From NCBI RefSeq assembly GCF_040372805.1, contig NZ_BAABWJ010000003.1, positions 310,001-374,000 of the forward strand: a stretch of 64,000 nucleotides of DNA. Direction: 5' to 3'. Position numbers and translations under genes: made by a program. How positions within the stretch are numbered: position 1 is the stretch's first letter; the number at the start of each line of letters is the position of its first letter. This document shows, one piece after another, positions 17,209 through 25,587 of this stretch. Origin of the DNA: Pseudoteredinibacter isoporae_A (GTDB lineage: Bacteria > Pseudomonadota > Gammaproteobacteria > Pseudomonadales > Cellvibrionaceae). The notes beneath the pieces are model-generated. The model was given only the letters and a program-made list of their open reading frames with translations. It was not told where the DNA came from and searched no databases.

Positions 17209-19533
17209 ATGAAACACATGAAAACCCCCATCGCCGCCTTCATCCTGCTGCACCATGCCACTGTGGCTATCGCCGAAAGCACTTTGGAAGAAGTGGTCGT
17301 CACGGCCACCAAACGAGCCGAGTCCACTCAGTCGATTGCATTGAGCGTATCCGCCATATCCGGAGACGATTTGAAAGCGCGCGGCGCCACTGAGTTTTTT
17401 GACTACGCCAATACCATTCCCAATCTGTCATTCGGTGCCGCCACCGATGGTGTCTTGTCCAATCGCTCAATTTCTTTACGTGGTATTCAGGGCAGAAACA
17501 CCACCGGCTTTTACATTGACGACACGCCCATCAGTGAAACCATTGACCCTCGCATTCTGGAATTGGAGCGAATTGAAGTGTTACGCGGCCCAAGCGGCAC
17601 ACTCTACGGTGGCCGCTCACTGGGCGGCACGATTCGCCAAATTACCAAAGCACCGGAGTTTGATAACCTCAGCGGCAACCTGAAAGCGTCTTTGTCCAGT
17701 ACCGACGAATCCGATGATTTAAACCATCAACTTTACGGCTCAATTAATCTGCCTTTCAGTGAACAAGCTGCCGGGATTTTTTCGATCCTGTATGAACAGG
17801 AAGCTGGAGTATTTGATCGTCATGTGGGTGAAATCAGCAATCACTTGAACAGCCCGGCAACCTTAAACGGCCCGGCCGGGACGACACTGAATGATGTCGA
17901 CAGCAAAGATACCCTGGCGCTGCAAGCGTCACTGCTGTTTGAGCCCAGCGATGCTCTGTCTATTGCACCGAGAATTATGTACCAAAAAACCGAACTCGAC
18001 GGCTTCCCTCTCGCTGACATCCAACCGGGAAATTTTCAACAGAATCGGGATTTCAATTCTGAGGAAGGAGGTGAAGATGAATGGAAGTTGGTGAATTTGA
18101 ATGTCAATTATCAAACCGCAGCGGGCACCTTCACCTCAGCCAGTTCTTATTTTGAAAGAGACACCTTTGAATTCGAAGACAGCGCGTCATTCATTAACTT
18201 CCTGCAGGCTTTGCCATCATCGGCAGGCGGTTTTGGTTTATTCGATGTCATTGGTGTACGTCCTGTACCCTCGCCTATCTTTCAAACCTTGAGTTTTGAG
18301 AGCACGACCCAGGAACTGCGTTTCAGCTCGGAACTCGATGGTGCCATCAATTTTGTTATCGGCGCTTTTTATCAGAACACGGAAGAACTTGAAGCCTTTC
18401 AGCCGAGAAACTTTGCAACCGGCCTTGGGAATAACTTCGCACTCCTTCAGGAAACACTCGGTATTCCCGGTCCTCTGGAAGCCATATGGCCGTTTGGGGA
18501 TTTGGTGTTTACCTCGTCAAGGCCTTCCGAAGTAACCGAAAAAGGTGTATTCGGAGAAATGAATTACGATGTTAACGACAAGCTGTCTGTCATTCTCGGT
18601 GCCCGTTGGTACGATACCGAAGTAAATTTCAGCGAGACACAAGCCGGGCTGGCCGCTGGCGTGCCGCTCGCCAACGATCAAAACCTCAATACCGTTGAGG
18701 CCACGGTGGGCTCACAAAACGAGGATGGATTCATATTCAAAGCGGCCATCGAATACCAGGCTACTGATGATCTGTTCTATTATGCGTCGGTAGCCGAAGG
18801 CTTCCGGATTGGCGGTGCAAACGGCAGCATTCCAAACTCACTCGGCTGCCCCGAAGATCTTCAGGAGTTAGGACTTGCAGGCACAGACACATCAAGTTTC
18901 AACTCAGATGATCTAACCAGTTACGAAGCAGGCATGAAGGCCGATCTCAACGATTTCAATCGCCTGAATGCCACTTTGTTTTATATCGATTTCCAAGGCA
19001 TACAACAGAGCGTTCAACTCGCCTGCGGTTTTCAATTCATCGGTAATTTTGGTGCGGCCAGAAGCATGGGTGCTGAACTTGAATACACCGTACAGGCCAG
19101 CGATGAATTGCAGTTCATTTTAAATGCCGGATACACCGATGCTGAGTTCACCGAAACATTGGCCGGCATCAATCAGAAAGGCGATCCTCTGCAATTTGTT
19201 CCGGACATTACTGCCGCCTTGAGTGCCGATTATTATCAGGCCGACGCATTTGATGGCTGGGATTTTTTCCTCCGTGCCGATGTGAGCTACGTTGGGGAAA
19301 GCACCAGCCGGGTGAATTCAGCCACGCGGGTTCGTGATGCTTACGAACAGATCAATCTTCGCGTTGGTATTCGTGATGAACGTTACCGCCTGACGTTGTT
19401 TGCCAACAATCTGAGCAATGAAATCGCAAACCTAGCAGACAATCGCTCGCTCGCAGCGGAAACACCCGGGCGCCCGCGATTTGTTGTCAGCCGCCCACGA
19501 ACACTGGGCCTGGAATTCGCGTTGGAGTTTTAA
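17209..19533 (+). CDS. TonB-dependent outer-membrane receptor
   Basis: A 774-residue TonB-dependent receptor. A signal peptide ends near residue 22 (ATVAIA), and a TonB box EEVVVTAT lies at 27-34. The plug follows (RIEVLRGPSGTLYGGRSLGGTIR around 122-145). The barrel ends in LGLEFALEF with a terminal Phe. GAGGATAAGCC precedes the ATG, a strong ribosome site. The gene is 2 bases ahead of an alpha/beta hydrolase gene. Together with the LuxR-type gene they look like a substrate-uptake module in which the receptor brings in an ester, lactone or amide later cut inside. The ligand is unknown. It is not closely similar to the receptor at 577-3123 beyond family motifs. Confidence 0.93.
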   Translation: MKHMKTPIAAFILLHHATVAIAESTLEEVVVTATKRAESTQSIALSVSAISGDDLKARGATEFFDYANTIPNLSFGAATDGVLSNRSISLRGIQGRNTTGFYIDDTPISETIDPRILELERIEVLRGPSGTLYGGRSLGGTIRQITKAPEFDNLSGNLKASLSSTDESDDLNHQLYGSINLPFSEQAAGIFSILYEQEAGVFDRHVGEISNHLNSPATLNGPAGTTLNDVDSKDTLALQASLLFEPSDALSIAPRIMYQKTELDGFPLADIQPGNFQQNRDFNSEEGGEDEWKLVNLNVNYQTAAGTFTSASSYFERDTFEFEDSASFINFLQALPSSAGGFGLFDVIGVRPVPSPIFQTLSFESTTQELRFSSELDGAINFVIGAFYQNTEELEAFQPRNFATGLGNNFALLQETLGIPGPLEAIWPFGDLVFTSSRPSEVTEKGVFGEMNYDVNDKLSVILGARWYDTEVNFSETQAGLAAGVPLANDQNLNTVEATVGSQNEDGFIFKAAIEYQATDDLFYYASVAEGFRIGGANGSIPNSLGCPEDLQELGLAGTDTSSFNSDDLTSYEAGMKADLNDFNRLNATLFYIDFQGIQQSVQLACGFQFIGNFGAARSMGAELEYTVQASDELQFILNAGYTDAEFTETLAGINQKGDPLQFVPDITAALSADYYQADAFDGWDFFLRADVSYVGESTSRVNSATRVRDAYEQINLRVGIRDERYRLTLFANNLSNEIANLADNRSLAAETPGRPRFVVSRPRTLGLEFALEF

Positions 19534-19535
19534 AC

Positions 19536-20381
19536 ATGACGGAACAGCATTCGCGAATTCAGCTGAGAGATGGCAATACACTGTATACCCATAGGTTCGG
19601 CCCCATTGACGATTCCAAACCGACAATCGTCCTGGTACCCGGTTGGGCGTATAGCTGCGAAGTATTTCAACCGCTGCAGGCCATGCTGGGAGAAAACTAC
19701 GACACGGTGAGTTTTGATCCAAGAGGTCACGGCCGCTCCAGTAATGATAGAACCGGCCACACTTACGCCCAACATGGGCGTGATCTGGCCGAACTCATTG
19801 AGCAATTGGGTTTACAACGCATCGTGTTACTGGGCTGGTCACTCGGGTGTTATGACTGTCTCTGTTATCTGCACCAATCTGAAATCCACCCCGCCGGCAG
19901 TCAGGTTGAGGCCCTCATATTGGCCGACGAATCGCCCACTATCATCAAAGAAAAAAGCAGTGACTGGGGAGAAGGCGATACGGAAGAGGTCGAGGGACTG
20001 ATTGAATTAGTGAACAGCAACGCCTATCTCGACTTTTTTTCGGACTATATGAAAGAAGGCTATGTAGACTCTCAACCGAGTGAGTCTTTGTTAACGCTGT
20101 ATCGAAAATTGGCAGCCCAGTTGCTGCCAGAAGACGCATCGCAGTTGCTGAATGATGCCACTCGATACGATTTTCGAGAGGCGCTTGAACAACTGGATTC
20201 ACACATTGCTCTGCAGTTTATCGTCCGAGAGCATTGGGCGAAGGAGGCGCAACAGTGGGTTTCGGAACACTGCCCGAACTCGGACTTTCAGGTATTGGGT
20301 GGGCATCTGGCACTGCTGGAAATGCCCGAGCAGTTTCACAGCATCACTTCGGTTTTTCTGTCCCAGCTCTCCTCAAGGTGA
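19536..20381 (+). CDS. Alpha/beta-fold hydrolase
   Basis: A 281-residue cytoplasmic alpha/beta hydrolase with no signal peptide. The oxyanion-hole region is VPGWAYS. FDPRGHGRSS is the turn typical of the family. The nucleophile elbow is GWSLG with Ser102, and the likely catalytic His is His257 in GGHLALLE. The start is 2 bases after the TonB receptor stop, with its ribosome site inside that gene's end, so the two are co-translated. The family includes esterases, lactonases, C-C hydrolases and haloperoxidase-like enzymes. The substrate is presumably related to what the receptor imports (inference). Confidence 0.88.
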   Translation: MTEQHSRIQLRDGNTLYTHRFGPIDDSKPTIVLVPGWAYSCEVFQPLQAMLGENYDTVSFDPRGHGRSSNDRTGHTYAQHGRDLAELIEQLGLQRIVLLGWSLGCYDCLCYLHQSEIHPAGSQVEALILADESPTIIKEKSSDWGEGDTEEVEGLIELVNSNAYLDFFSDYMKEGYVDSQPSESLLTLYRKLAAQLLPEDASQLLNDATRYDFREALEQLDSHIALQFIVREHWAKEAQQWVSEHCPNSDFQVLGGHLALLEMPEQFHSITSVFLSQLSSR

Positions 20382-20398
20382 ACCGAAGCCTGTGATTG

Positions 20399-20427
20399 GC
20401 GCGGCCACTATCAGCCGCGCATTTTTA
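20399..20427 (+). terminator. Terminator after the LuxR/TonB receptor/hydrolase module
   Basis: A GCGCGGC stem at 20399-20405 pairs with GCCGCGC at 20414-20420 over an 8-base loop. ATTTTTAA follows on the plus strand. It lies 18 bases after the hydrolase stop. Confidence 0.75.
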
Positions 20428-20440
20428 ACGTGCCAGGGAT

Positions 20441-21499
20441 TTACGCATTTGCCTTGGCAAAATCCAGCATGCGTTGCAGTGGTTTCATGGCGGCAGGAAT
20501 CAACGCTTCATCCACAAAGATTTCATTTTCTGGCTTGTCAAAGACGGAGGCCAGTGATTCCAACTCATTCATTGCCATCCATGGACAATTCGCGCAACTG
20601 CGACAGGTCGCACCTGAGCCTGCTGTTGGAGCAATATAAAACGCCTTTTCAGGACTCAGTTGCTGCATCTTGTAAAAGATGCCTTGATCCGTGGCGACGA
20701 TAAACTGCTTGTTTGGCAGCGTTTGCGAAGCATTGATCAGCTGCGACGTCGAACCGGCAACATCAGCCAGCTCCACAACCGCTTTCGGGGATTCAGGGTG
20801 CACCAGTACCGCCGCTTCAGGATACAGAGCTTTCAGATCTTGAATACCTTTAGCCTTGAACTCTTCGTGCACAATACAAGCACTGTCCCACAGAATGATG
20901 TCGGCACCGGTTTGATCCGCAACATAGGTACCTAAATGCTTATCCGGTGCCCAGATGATTTTCTCACCCTCAGCATCCAGATGATCAACAACATCCAAGG
21001 CTATCGACGAGGTAACAACCCAATCGGCACGCGCTTTCACGGCTGCTGAAGTATTGGCGTACACAACCACCGTGCGATCAGGGTGCTGATCACAGAATTC
21101 GGAAAACTCATCAATCGGACACCCCAGATCCAGCGAACAGGTTGCTTCTAGATTCGGCATTAAGACGCGCTTGTGGGGCGTGAGGATTTTTGCCGTCTCA
21201 CCCATAAACTTAACGCCAGCCACAATCAGAGTGTCAGCATCATGGTCGCGACCAAAACGGGCCATCTCCAGAGAATCCGATACACAGCCGCCAGTTTCCT
21301 CCGCCAGGGCCTGCACTATTGGGTCGGTATAATAGTGGGCCACCAGAACCGCATTGTGCTCCTTTAGCTTGGCTTTGATTTTGTCTTTATAGGCCGCTTG
21401 CTGCTCGGGAGTGAACTTTGGGGTCTGGCTGAGGTTGGCGATATGGTCTTTTACTAAGTCATAGACATCTTTTGAATGTCTATCGCTCACAATGGTCAT
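20441..21499 (-). CDS. nadA: Quinolinate synthase
   Basis: NadA, 352 residues from the ATG at 21499. It condenses iminoaspartate (from NadB) with dihydroxyacetone phosphate to give quinolinate for NAD synthesis, using a [4Fe-4S] cluster. Visible landmarks are AHYYTDPIVQALAEETGG, CSLDLGCPIDEF, VVVYANTSAAVKARAD, VHPESPKAVVELAD and the C-terminal cluster-binding CRSCANCPWMAMN. It is read as a single gene between two hydrolase genes. A TTG four codons upstream is an alternative start. nadA near queC and tRNA-Lys matches Pseudomonas order. Confidence 0.97.
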   Translation of the reverse strand: MTIVSDRHSKDVYDLVKDHIANLSQTPKFTPEQQAAYKDKIKAKLKEHNAVLVAHYYTDPIVQALAEETGGCVSDSLEMARFGRDHDADTLIVAGVKFMGETAKILTPHKRVLMPNLEATCSLDLGCPIDEFSEFCDQHPDRTVVVYANTSAAVKARADWVVTSSIALDVVDHLDAEGEKIIWAPDKHLGTYVADQTGADIILWDSACIVHEEFKAKGIQDLKALYPEAAVLVHPESPKAVVELADVAGSTSQLINASQTLPNKQFIVATDQGIFYKMQQLSPEKAFYIAPTAGSGATCRSCANCPWMAMNELESLASVFDKPENEIFVDEALIPAAMKPLQRMLDFAKANA

Positions 21500-21645
21500 G
21501 CATTTATCCAACTGGCTAATCGGAGGGCGATTCTACCATAAATCACCTAAAGCCCAGCAAAACTGTCTGACTTCGAAGTGGAAGAATCCCAAAGCCATAT
21601 GTACCAAAGCCCAGGAAAATAGCGTGCGCTTACAAACTTAAAGCT

Positions 21646-22578
21646 TTAAGCGCCAGTTTTCGCGTCTAACCAGGACAAAATGTCGCGATAAACCTGCTCA
21701 GAATTGGTTTCATTGAGCATTTCATGGCGCCCACCACGATAGAGGGTATAGTCCGGTTCAAGTCCATGCTGTTCGTAGGCTAGGCGCATCGTCCGCAAGT
21801 TACTCGTGTCTTCATGAACCGGATCGGCACTGCCCGATAAGATCAGCATCGCCATATCTCTGGGAATAGCACTCACCGCCTCCGCTTTCTGCCCTTCCAG
21901 CAGACCATTGAAGAAGTCCGCCATGCTGCCATTGCTCAACACAAAACCACAAGCCGGATCGTCCATATAGGCCTGCACCTGCTCAGCGTCTCGGCTGAGC
22001 CATTCATAACCAGTTTCGCCATCCTTCTTAAAGGCTTTGTTATTGCCATCGAAAACCAGGGCTTTCAGCAAGCCACTGTAGCCAGCCTCGGTGCGACGCC
22101 AGCTTTCAAAACGTGAAACGGTCCGTCCGAGCTTGGCCAAAAACGGGCTGACAAAACCCGGCGAGCCGGACAGAATGACCCCATCGTAGGGCGTCTCGAT
22201 ATCGGTAATCAGCTGCTGAGAAAGCACGGCTCCCATACTGTGACCAAACAGAAACAGAGGCAGGCTCGGATTTTGCTCTCGTGCGAGCTCAGCCACTTCG
22301 GCCATATCGTCAAGACAGCCTTCCCACCCCTTTCGCCCCATATGGCCATAGCTGCTCGGAATGGAACTCTTCCCGTGGCCGCGGTGATCAGCGCCGTACA
22401 CACTATAACCATGCGCGTTGAGAAAACGGGCAAAGGTATCGTAGCGAGCAATATGCTCACCCATACCATGGGCCAGCTGAACCAACGCTTTGGGCGCATC
22501 GATACGCCAGCTGCAACGGTAAAGCTTGTCGCCGGGGATTTCCTTTTGCCATTCTTCGAAATGAGTAGCTTGGCTCAC
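21646..22578 (-). CDS. Alpha/beta hydrolase, monoacylglycerol lipase-like
   Basis: A 310-residue protein of the serine aminopeptidase S33 / monoacylglycerol lipase type. LAHGMGEH forms the oxyanion hole, ADHRGHGKSS follows, and the nucleophile elbow is GHSMG with Ser114. The acid is probably in LSGSADPVHED and the catalytic His in YRGGRHEMLNE. The open frame is longer, but I place the start at GTG 22578, where AAAAGG lies 7 bases upstream. The extra 57 codons in front have no family match and run toward the tRNA region. Probable role: hydrolysis of monoacylglycerols or lysophospholipids. It sits between nadA and the tRNA-Lys pair. Confidence 0.87.
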   Translation of the reverse strand: MSQATHFEEWQKEIPGDKLYRCSWRIDAPKALVQLAHGMGEHIARYDTFARFLNAHGYSVYGADHRGHGKSSIPSSYGHMGRKGWEGCLDDMAEVAELAREQNPSLPLFLFGHSMGAVLSQQLITDIETPYDGVILSGSPGFVSPFLAKLGRTVSRFESWRRTEAGYSGLLKALVFDGNNKAFKKDGETGYEWLSRDAEQVQAYMDDPACGFVLSNGSMADFFNGLLEGQKAEAVSAIPRDMAMLILSGSADPVHEDTSNLRTMRLAYEQHGLEPDYTLYRGGRHEMLNETNSEQVYRDILSWLDAKTGA

Positions 22579-22830
22579 AGATCTGCCTTTTATTGTGATT
22601 ACGGACGAATTTAAGAGGCTTACTATAAAGGGCTGTTGCAAACGGGGGAAGTGGGGAATTCTCGATATCGGCTTTCGATGATGGTGAGTCGGAATGACAT
22701 CGCTTTGAACCAAGACCCGAAGTTTTGGCTGGAGAGAATCACTGGGCAACCCAAGCCAACGGAAACGGTGCTCTGCGCAAAAGATCTATAGGGAATTGAC
22801 CGCGTTCCCAAATCAACGCTTTGAAACAGC

Positions 22831-22888
22831 ACCCACCATATACGAAAAAAGCCACCCAATTGGGTGGCTTTTTTCGTATATGGTGGGT
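22831..22888. repeat. 58-bp perfect palindrome / terminator overlapping the tRNA-Lys 3' end
   Basis: Positions 22831-22859 are the exact reverse complement of 22860-22888, giving 29-bp arms with no spacer. The core AGCCACCC/GGGTGGCT followed by six T is a normal rho-independent terminator for the tRNA genes on the minus strand. The arms continue outward through CGTATATGG and include the last 8 bases of the downstream tRNA-Lys gene (22881-22888). The symmetry works in both directions. Confidence 0.9.
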
Positions 22889-22956
22889 CGTACTGGATTC
22901 GAACCAGTGACCAATTGGTTAAAAGCCAACTGCTCTACCAACTGAGCTAACGACCC
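22881..22956 (-). tRNA. tRNA-Lys (anticodon TTT), second copy
   Basis: A 76-base gene including an encoded CCA end. Read on the minus strand it starts GGGTCGTTAGCTCAG, has the anticodon stem-loop GTTGGCTTTTAACCAAT with TTT, the T-loop GGTTCGAATCC and ends ACGACCCACCA. The cloverleaf stems pair. It is the downstream member of an identical pair and is followed at once by the palindromic terminator. Confidence 0.98.
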
Positions 22957-23022
22957 GTAAACTCGTGGTATATATGTTCTGTTTGATTCAAAGCCGCTCA
23001 GTTAAAACTTCAAATCTGAATA

Positions 23023-23098
23023 TGGTGGGTCGTACTGGATTCGAACCAGTGACCAATTGGTTAAAAGCCAACTGCTCTACCAACTGAGCTAACGACCC
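23023..23098 (-). tRNA. tRNA-Lys (anticodon TTT), first copy
   Basis: A 76-base tRNA-Lys gene identical in sequence to the copy at 22881-22956 and separated from it by 66 bases. It is the promoter-proximal copy, so both are probably processed from one transcript. In Pseudomonas a tRNA-Lys gene sits in the same place after queC. Confidence 0.98.
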
Positions 23099-23103
23099 AA
23101 AAG

Positions 23104-23139
23104 AGGCGCATATCTTAATGATTTAATGGCAAAAGACAA
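23104..23139 (-). promoter_or_regulatory. Sigma-70 promoter of the tRNA-Lys pair
   Basis: On the minus strand a -35 TTGTCT (23139-23134) and a -10 AAGATA(T) (23116-23110) are separated by exactly 17 bases. A GC-rich discriminator (GCGCC) follows, as expected of stable-RNA promoters under stringent control. Transcription would start a few bases before the first tRNA. Confidence 0.65.
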
Positions 23140-23205
23140 GGCCTTTTTTTGAGAAATACGAGATTTTTTTCACCACAAAACAACTGCTTATACAAAATCT
23201 CGCCT

Positions 23206-23883
23206 CTAGGCCTGATAGAGCGTCGCGTCATCAACGCCGGCGTCGGTAAAGCCCTGCCGACGAAGCCGGCAACTGTCACATACTCCGCAAGCGTGACCCT
23301 GCTCATCGGCCTGGTAACAGGACACTGTAGAACGATAATCCACGCCCAGGGTAGTACCCTGTTGAATGATTTCAGCCTTGGTCAGTTCCAACAGTGGCGT
23401 TTGGATGCGTACCTGCTGCCCTTCGACGGCTGCTTTGGTTGCCAGGTTAGCCATGGTTTCAAAAGCCTGAATATATTCCCCACGGCAATCCGGGTAGCCT
23501 GAATAGTCAACCGCGTTCACGCCAATGAAAATATCCTGGGCACCCAGCACCTCGGCCCAGCCTAACGCAATAGATAGAAACACGGTGTTGCGGGCCGGCA
23601 CATAGGTCACCGGAATCCCCTCGCTTTCATCCTCGGGCACATCAATGGAAGTATCGGTTAACGCCGAGCCTCCAATCGTCCCCAAGTCCAGACTGACCAC
23701 CTTGTGTTCTTCCGCACCCATCAATTGAGAAGTACGCTCAGCCGCCTGCAACTCAGCGCGGTGTCGCTGGCCATAATCAAAACTCAGGGTATAGCACGCA
23801 TACCCTTGGCTTTTGGCGATTGCCAAAACCGTTGTGGAATCCAAACCACCGGATACGAGAATCACGGCTTTTTTCGTCGTCAT
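23206..23883 (-). CDS. queC: 7-cyano-7-deazaguanine synthase
   Basis: QueC, 225 residues, converts 7-carboxy-7-deazaguanine to preQ0 with ATP and ammonia in the queuosine pathway. The PP-loop motif SGGLDS is at 11-16. The C-terminal zinc site has four Cys at 189, 199, 202 and 205 (ACGVCDSCRLRR). The ATG at 23883 follows AAGG by a good distance; the seven extra upstream codons are not needed. queE lies upstream in the same direction, but a substrate-binding-protein gene sits between them. Confidence 0.97.
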   Translation of the reverse strand: MTTKKAVILVSGGLDSTTVLAIAKSQGYACYTLSFDYGQRHRAELQAAERTSQLMGAEEHKVVSLDLGTIGGSALTDTSIDVPEDESEGIPVTYVPARNTVFLSIALGWAEVLGAQDIFIGVNAVDYSGYPDCRGEYIQAFETMANLATKAAVEGQQVRIQTPLLELTKAEIIQQGTTLGVDYRSTVSCYQADEQGHACGVCDSCRLRRQGFTDAGVDDATLYQA

Positions 23884-23913
23884 AACAAACCTTAGTTCTT
23901 TCAATCAATTGGC

Positions 23914-24726
23914 TTAACGTCCAGCCAATGTCGGTGCCACAGACTCCAGCGCGGCATCATGCAAAACATTGCTGGCGTTGTGTAACTGGCTAATTGCCTG
24001 CAACTCATCCCAATGCCGAACCATTGCGCGCTTTGCCGCTGCTTTCACCTGCTCAACGGGCAATTCGCTTAAGCGAGACAAAAACAGGGAGCCTCGCACA
24101 CTATCTACATGCTCAGCTCGCACACCTTCAACACTGTCAATGTTCAATTGCTGCAAGGCGTATTTATAAGCCGGCGCTGTCGTTACCAACATATGAAGCC
24201 GCTTACGCTCCAACATACCAACGCCTTGGGCAATGGAGTTAATACTTAGCCATTGCTCATCTTTCACAGGCAACGCTTTTTTGCCGTAAAAACCCAGGCG
24301 CAAACGACCAATTTTAATTTCGGGCCGGGTTTCCAAGTCTTTCAGCTCCAGATCATCGCGCATAACCACGATCACATCGACCGGAGGCAAAGGCAGGATT
24401 CGGTGTGCAGCGGCTGACGCCCCTGGCGAATCGAACAGCACACTGAGATCGGCCTTACCCATCTCAATATCGCGCACAACACGTGCGTACGGCATTACTT
24501 TCAGCTGGTAGGCTTTACCCCACTCCCGCCCAATATCCTGCAACAGGTTCACGTACAAACCTTCCGGCACCCCTTTATTCAAGGACCCCCAAGGGGCGAT
24601 ATTGGTCACCACCATCTGCAGCAGTTCATGGCCTTCAGGTGCATCTTTAGGGTCCAAAGACCAAGCCCTCGCGGCCACGAGCAGGAAACAACTGATAACG
24701 ATGATTCGAGAAAGATTAATCTTCAT
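23914..24726 (-). CDS. Exported substrate-binding-like protein (SBP_bac_3 type)
   Basis: A 270-residue protein with a signal peptide (KINLSRIIVISCFLLVAARAWS, residues 2-23). The mature part resembles family 3 extracellular solute-binding proteins: VPEGLYVNLLQDIGREWGK, then PYARVVRDIEMGKADLSVL, then residues that would line a ligand cleft. No transporter subunits are next to it, so it may be an orphan binding protein or an envelope sensor partner. The ATG at 24726 has GAAGG just upstream; a longer open frame is ignored. It is inserted between queE and queC, where Pseudomonas has none. The ligand is unknown. Confidence 0.75.
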   Translation of the reverse strand: MKINLSRIIVISCFLLVAARAWSLDPKDAPEGHELLQMVVTNIAPWGSLNKGVPEGLYVNLLQDIGREWGKAYQLKVMPYARVVRDIEMGKADLSVLFDSPGASAAAHRILPLPPVDVIVVMRDDLELKDLETRPEIKIGRLRLGFYGKKALPVKDEQWLSINSIAQGVGMLERKRLHMLVTTAPAYKYALQQLNIDSVEGVRAEHVDSVRGSLFLSRLSELPVEQVKAAAKRAMVRHWDELQAISQLHNASNVLHDAALESVAPTLAGR

Positions 24727-24834
24727 ACTACCTTCAACCTGAAGCGGGTGTGTCGACGCGCTCACACATCCATGTTCAATACGGCGAGACAGCCCGGTAA
24801 ACATGTCGTCTGGTCATCCGGCATAGGGGCGGGC

Positions 24835-25485
24835 TTAAAACCCTGGCTGATCCCCCCACAAAATCTTATGCAATTGCATTTGAAAACGTACAGGTAATCG
24901 ATCGGCCACGATCCAATCGGCCAAATCCCGATGCGGTAACTCTTCATGGCTCGCCGAAAACAGCACTTCGGCGACCTTCTGGGTTAAATTATACTCTTCT
25001 AATTTAAATCTGGCCCACTCATAATCTGCACGGCTACAAATCACAAACTTGATTTGGTCATGTTGATTGAGTAAATCGATGTTTTCATAGCGATTGCGGT
25101 GAGCCTCTCCGGAATCCGGGGTTTTGAGGTCCATCACTCTCGAAACGCGAGCATCTACACTATCTATCGGCATCGCTCCACTGGTCTCCAGTGAAACGGC
25201 AAAACCTTCATCACATAAATCACTCAACAGCGGCAGGCAATTGGGTTGAGACAGCGGCTCTCCCCCCGTAACGCATACATGCTCTGCGTCGTAGGACTTC
25301 ACCTTTTCAACAATCTCTTTGAGGCTCATCTTTTCGCCGCCAAAGAAGGCGTACTCAGAATCGCAGTATTTACAACGCAGGGGGCAGCCGGTCAGGCGCA
25401 CAAACACGGTGCGTAAACCCGCACTGATCGCCTCTCCCTGCAGGGAGTGGAAGATTTCGGTGATTCTTAACTGCTTGGATTCCAT
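24835..25485 (-). CDS. queE: 7-carboxy-7-deazaguanine synthase
   Basis: QueE, 216 residues, a radical SAM enzyme that rearranges 6-carboxytetrahydropterin to 7-carboxy-7-deazaguanine. The [4Fe-4S]-binding Cys are 34, 38 and 41 in GCPLRCKYCD, a CxxxCxxC motif. VTGGEPLSQPN provides the SAM-binding GGE. The C-terminal QMQLHKILWG is the usual family ending. It belongs to the queuosine route with queC downstream; queD and queF are not in the window. It is the next gene after cpoB, from which a terminator separates it. Confidence 0.97.
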   Translation of the reverse strand: MESKQLRITEIFHSLQGEAISAGLRTVFVRLTGCPLRCKYCDSEYAFFGGEKMSLKEIVEKVKSYDAEHVCVTGGEPLSQPNCLPLLSDLCDEGFAVSLETSGAMPIDSVDARVSRVMDLKTPDSGEAHRNRYENIDLLNQHDQIKFVICSRADYEWARFKLEEYNLTQKVAEVLFSASHEELPHRDLADWIVADRLPVRFQMQLHKILWGDQPGF

Positions 25486-25513
25486 ACTTTAAGTGTGCAA
25501 ATTTTGGCCAGAT

Positions 25514-25549
25514 AAACAAAGGGCGCCGATTCTACAGAAATCGACGCCC
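25514..25549 (-). terminator. Terminator after cpoB
   Basis: On the minus strand an imperfect 11-bp stem (GGGCG-CGATT against AATCG-CGCCC with one mismatch, loop of 7) is followed by TTTGTTT. It lies 38 bases after the cpoB stop and 28 bases before the queE start. Confidence 0.6.
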
Positions 25550-25587
25550 CTATTCCAGAGCCGCTTGGCCAATATAAAGATCAGGTC

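Noticed and set aside
22579..22749. N-terminal extension of the lipase-like hydrolase.
   Set aside because: The residues have no family similarity and the GTG at 22578 has a good ribosome site.
23159..23202. Inverted repeat CGAGATTTT / AAAATCTCG as a terminator for queC.
   Set aside because: The loop is 26 bases and no T run follows on the minus strand.
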